From CAZNNH01 sp964574335 (GTDB lineage Bacteria; Acidobacteriota; Vicinamibacteria; Fen-336), in assembly GCA_964574335.1 (NCBI GenBank), contig CAZNNH010000072.1:1-27405 (forward strand): a stretch of 27,405 nt of DNA. Direction: 5' to 3'. The notes under the pieces are model-generated. The model was not told where the DNA came from. It searched no databases and saw only the letters and a list, made by a program, of their open reading frames with translations. The translations under genes and the position numbers were made by a program. Every line of letters starts with the position of its first letter. Positions within the stretch are counted from its first letter, which is position 1. Shown here in pieces: positions 26,903 to 27,405 of the stretch.

Positions 26903-27405
26903 GTGGGACGAATCGCTCGGCTGCCCGAGGACCTGGTCAACAAGATCGCCGCCGGCGAGGTCGTGGAGCGGCCGGCTTCCGTCGTCAAGGAGCTGATCGA
27001 GAACGCGCTCGACGCGGGGGCGCGCCGGGTCTCGGTGACGGTGGCCGGGGGCGGCAAGTCCCTGATCCGGGTCGAGGACGACGGACACGGCATGTCGGCC
27101 GAGGATGCCCGGATGGCCCTCGAGCGCCACGCCACCTCCAAGCTCACCCAGCTCTCCGACCTCGAGGCGATCGCGACCAGCGGCTTCCGCGGCGAGGCGT
27201 TGCCGGCGATCGCCAGCGTCTCCCACCTGCTGCTCCGCACCCGTGAGGCCTCATCATCGGCGGGCACCGAGGTCGAGGTGCGTCACGGCCAGGGGCCGAC
27301 GGTGCGCGAGGTCGGCCATCCGGTCGGCACCAGCATCGAGGTCCGCGACCTGTTCGGCGAGGTGCCGGCCCGTCGCAAGTTCCTGCGGGCCGAGTCGACC
27401 GAGGG
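26903..27405 (+). CDS. mutL: DNA mismatch repair protein MutL, C-terminus cut by window edge
   Basis: The first 167 residues are present; the gene runs off the right edge. MutL links MutS mismatch recognition to strand removal. The GHKL ATPase motifs are complete: LPEDLVNKIAAGEVVERPASVVKELIENALDAGA (motif I with the catalytic Glu and Mg-binding Asn), EDDGHGM (motif II), RHATSKL, and SGFRGEALPAIASV (motif III). PVGTSIEVRDLFGEVPARRKFLR follows. The start is GTG at 26903, which gives the short N-terminus common in the family; the ribosome binding site is weak (CGGAT). Whether it has the C-terminal endonuclease motif cannot be seen. Confidence 0.95.
   Translation, partial: MGRIARLPEDLVNKIAAGEVVERPASVVKELIENALDAGARRVSVTVAGGGKSLIRVEDDGHGMSAEDARMALERHATSKLTQLSDLEAIATSGFRGEALPAIASVSHLLLRTREASSSAGTEVEVRHGQGPTVREVGHPVGTSIEVRDLFGEVPARRKFLRAESTE

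Overview
This is a GC-rich (about 70 percent by eye) bacterial chromosome segment, densely coded on both strands. Housekeeping genes alternate with exported and membrane proteins. The genes suggest a Gram-negative-type bacterium: diaminopimelate synthesis, a two-subunit glycyl-tRNA synthetase, rpsA next to an IHF/HU gene, a type II/IV pseudopilin, and a SPOR protein with a DUF4388 domain. An uncultured Acidobacteriota- or Deltaproteobacteria-like lineage fits, but that assignment is inference. No tRNA, rRNA, IS element, phage gene or CRISPR array was seen.

Layout. 1-2820 (minus): a DUF4388/transmembrane/SPOR protein followed by an exported HExxH metalloprotease with TPRs, cut by the left edge. 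2955-5383 (plus): a YacP-type NYN protein and a secreted M14 zinc carboxypeptidase. 5393-6598 (minus): an exported P1/DmpA-type self-processing aminopeptidase that ends in a palindrome shared with the M14 gene. 6647-8026 (minus): a solitary AAA ATPase with a DUF234 nuclease-like tail, whose promoter overlaps an 11-bp inverted repeat. 8145-9506 (minus): an exported thioredoxin-TPR protein whose first active-site cysteine codon is an in-frame TGA. 10005-11631 (plus): an exported helix-hairpin-helix protein, a GspH-like pseudopilin and an IPT/Ig-fold protein. 11761-14837 (plus): hemD, rpsA and an IHF-type gene. 14849-19031 (plus): a class III nucleotide cyclase, a HIT protein, a propeller lipoprotein and dapF. 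19018-19943 (minus): a rhodanese and a MauE/DoxX-like membrane protein. 20178-26797 (plus): recO, glyQ, glyS and ppdK, tightly packed. 26903-27405: the start of mutL.

The strongest finding is the probable selenoprotein at 8145-9506. The reading frame is continuous from a good ribosome binding site and signal peptide, through TGA at 9314-9312, to a complete thioredoxin fold with its cis-proline and a TPR domain. The TGA sits exactly where the first Cys of the CxxC motif belongs (WAPW-U-HTC). A short hairpin follows at a spacing that suits a bacterial SECIS element. A Sec-containing, exported thioredoxin fused to TPRs is an unusual architecture, and it predicts that the host has the Sec machinery elsewhere.

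Other points of interest are a DapF whose second catalytic cysteine is serine, a 16-bp palindrome that gives two convergent genes the same last four residues, a C-rich region inside a 15-bp inverted repeat before hemD, a structured rpsA leader, lysine-rich insertions in PPDK, and an operator-like palindrome in front of the DUF234 ATPase.
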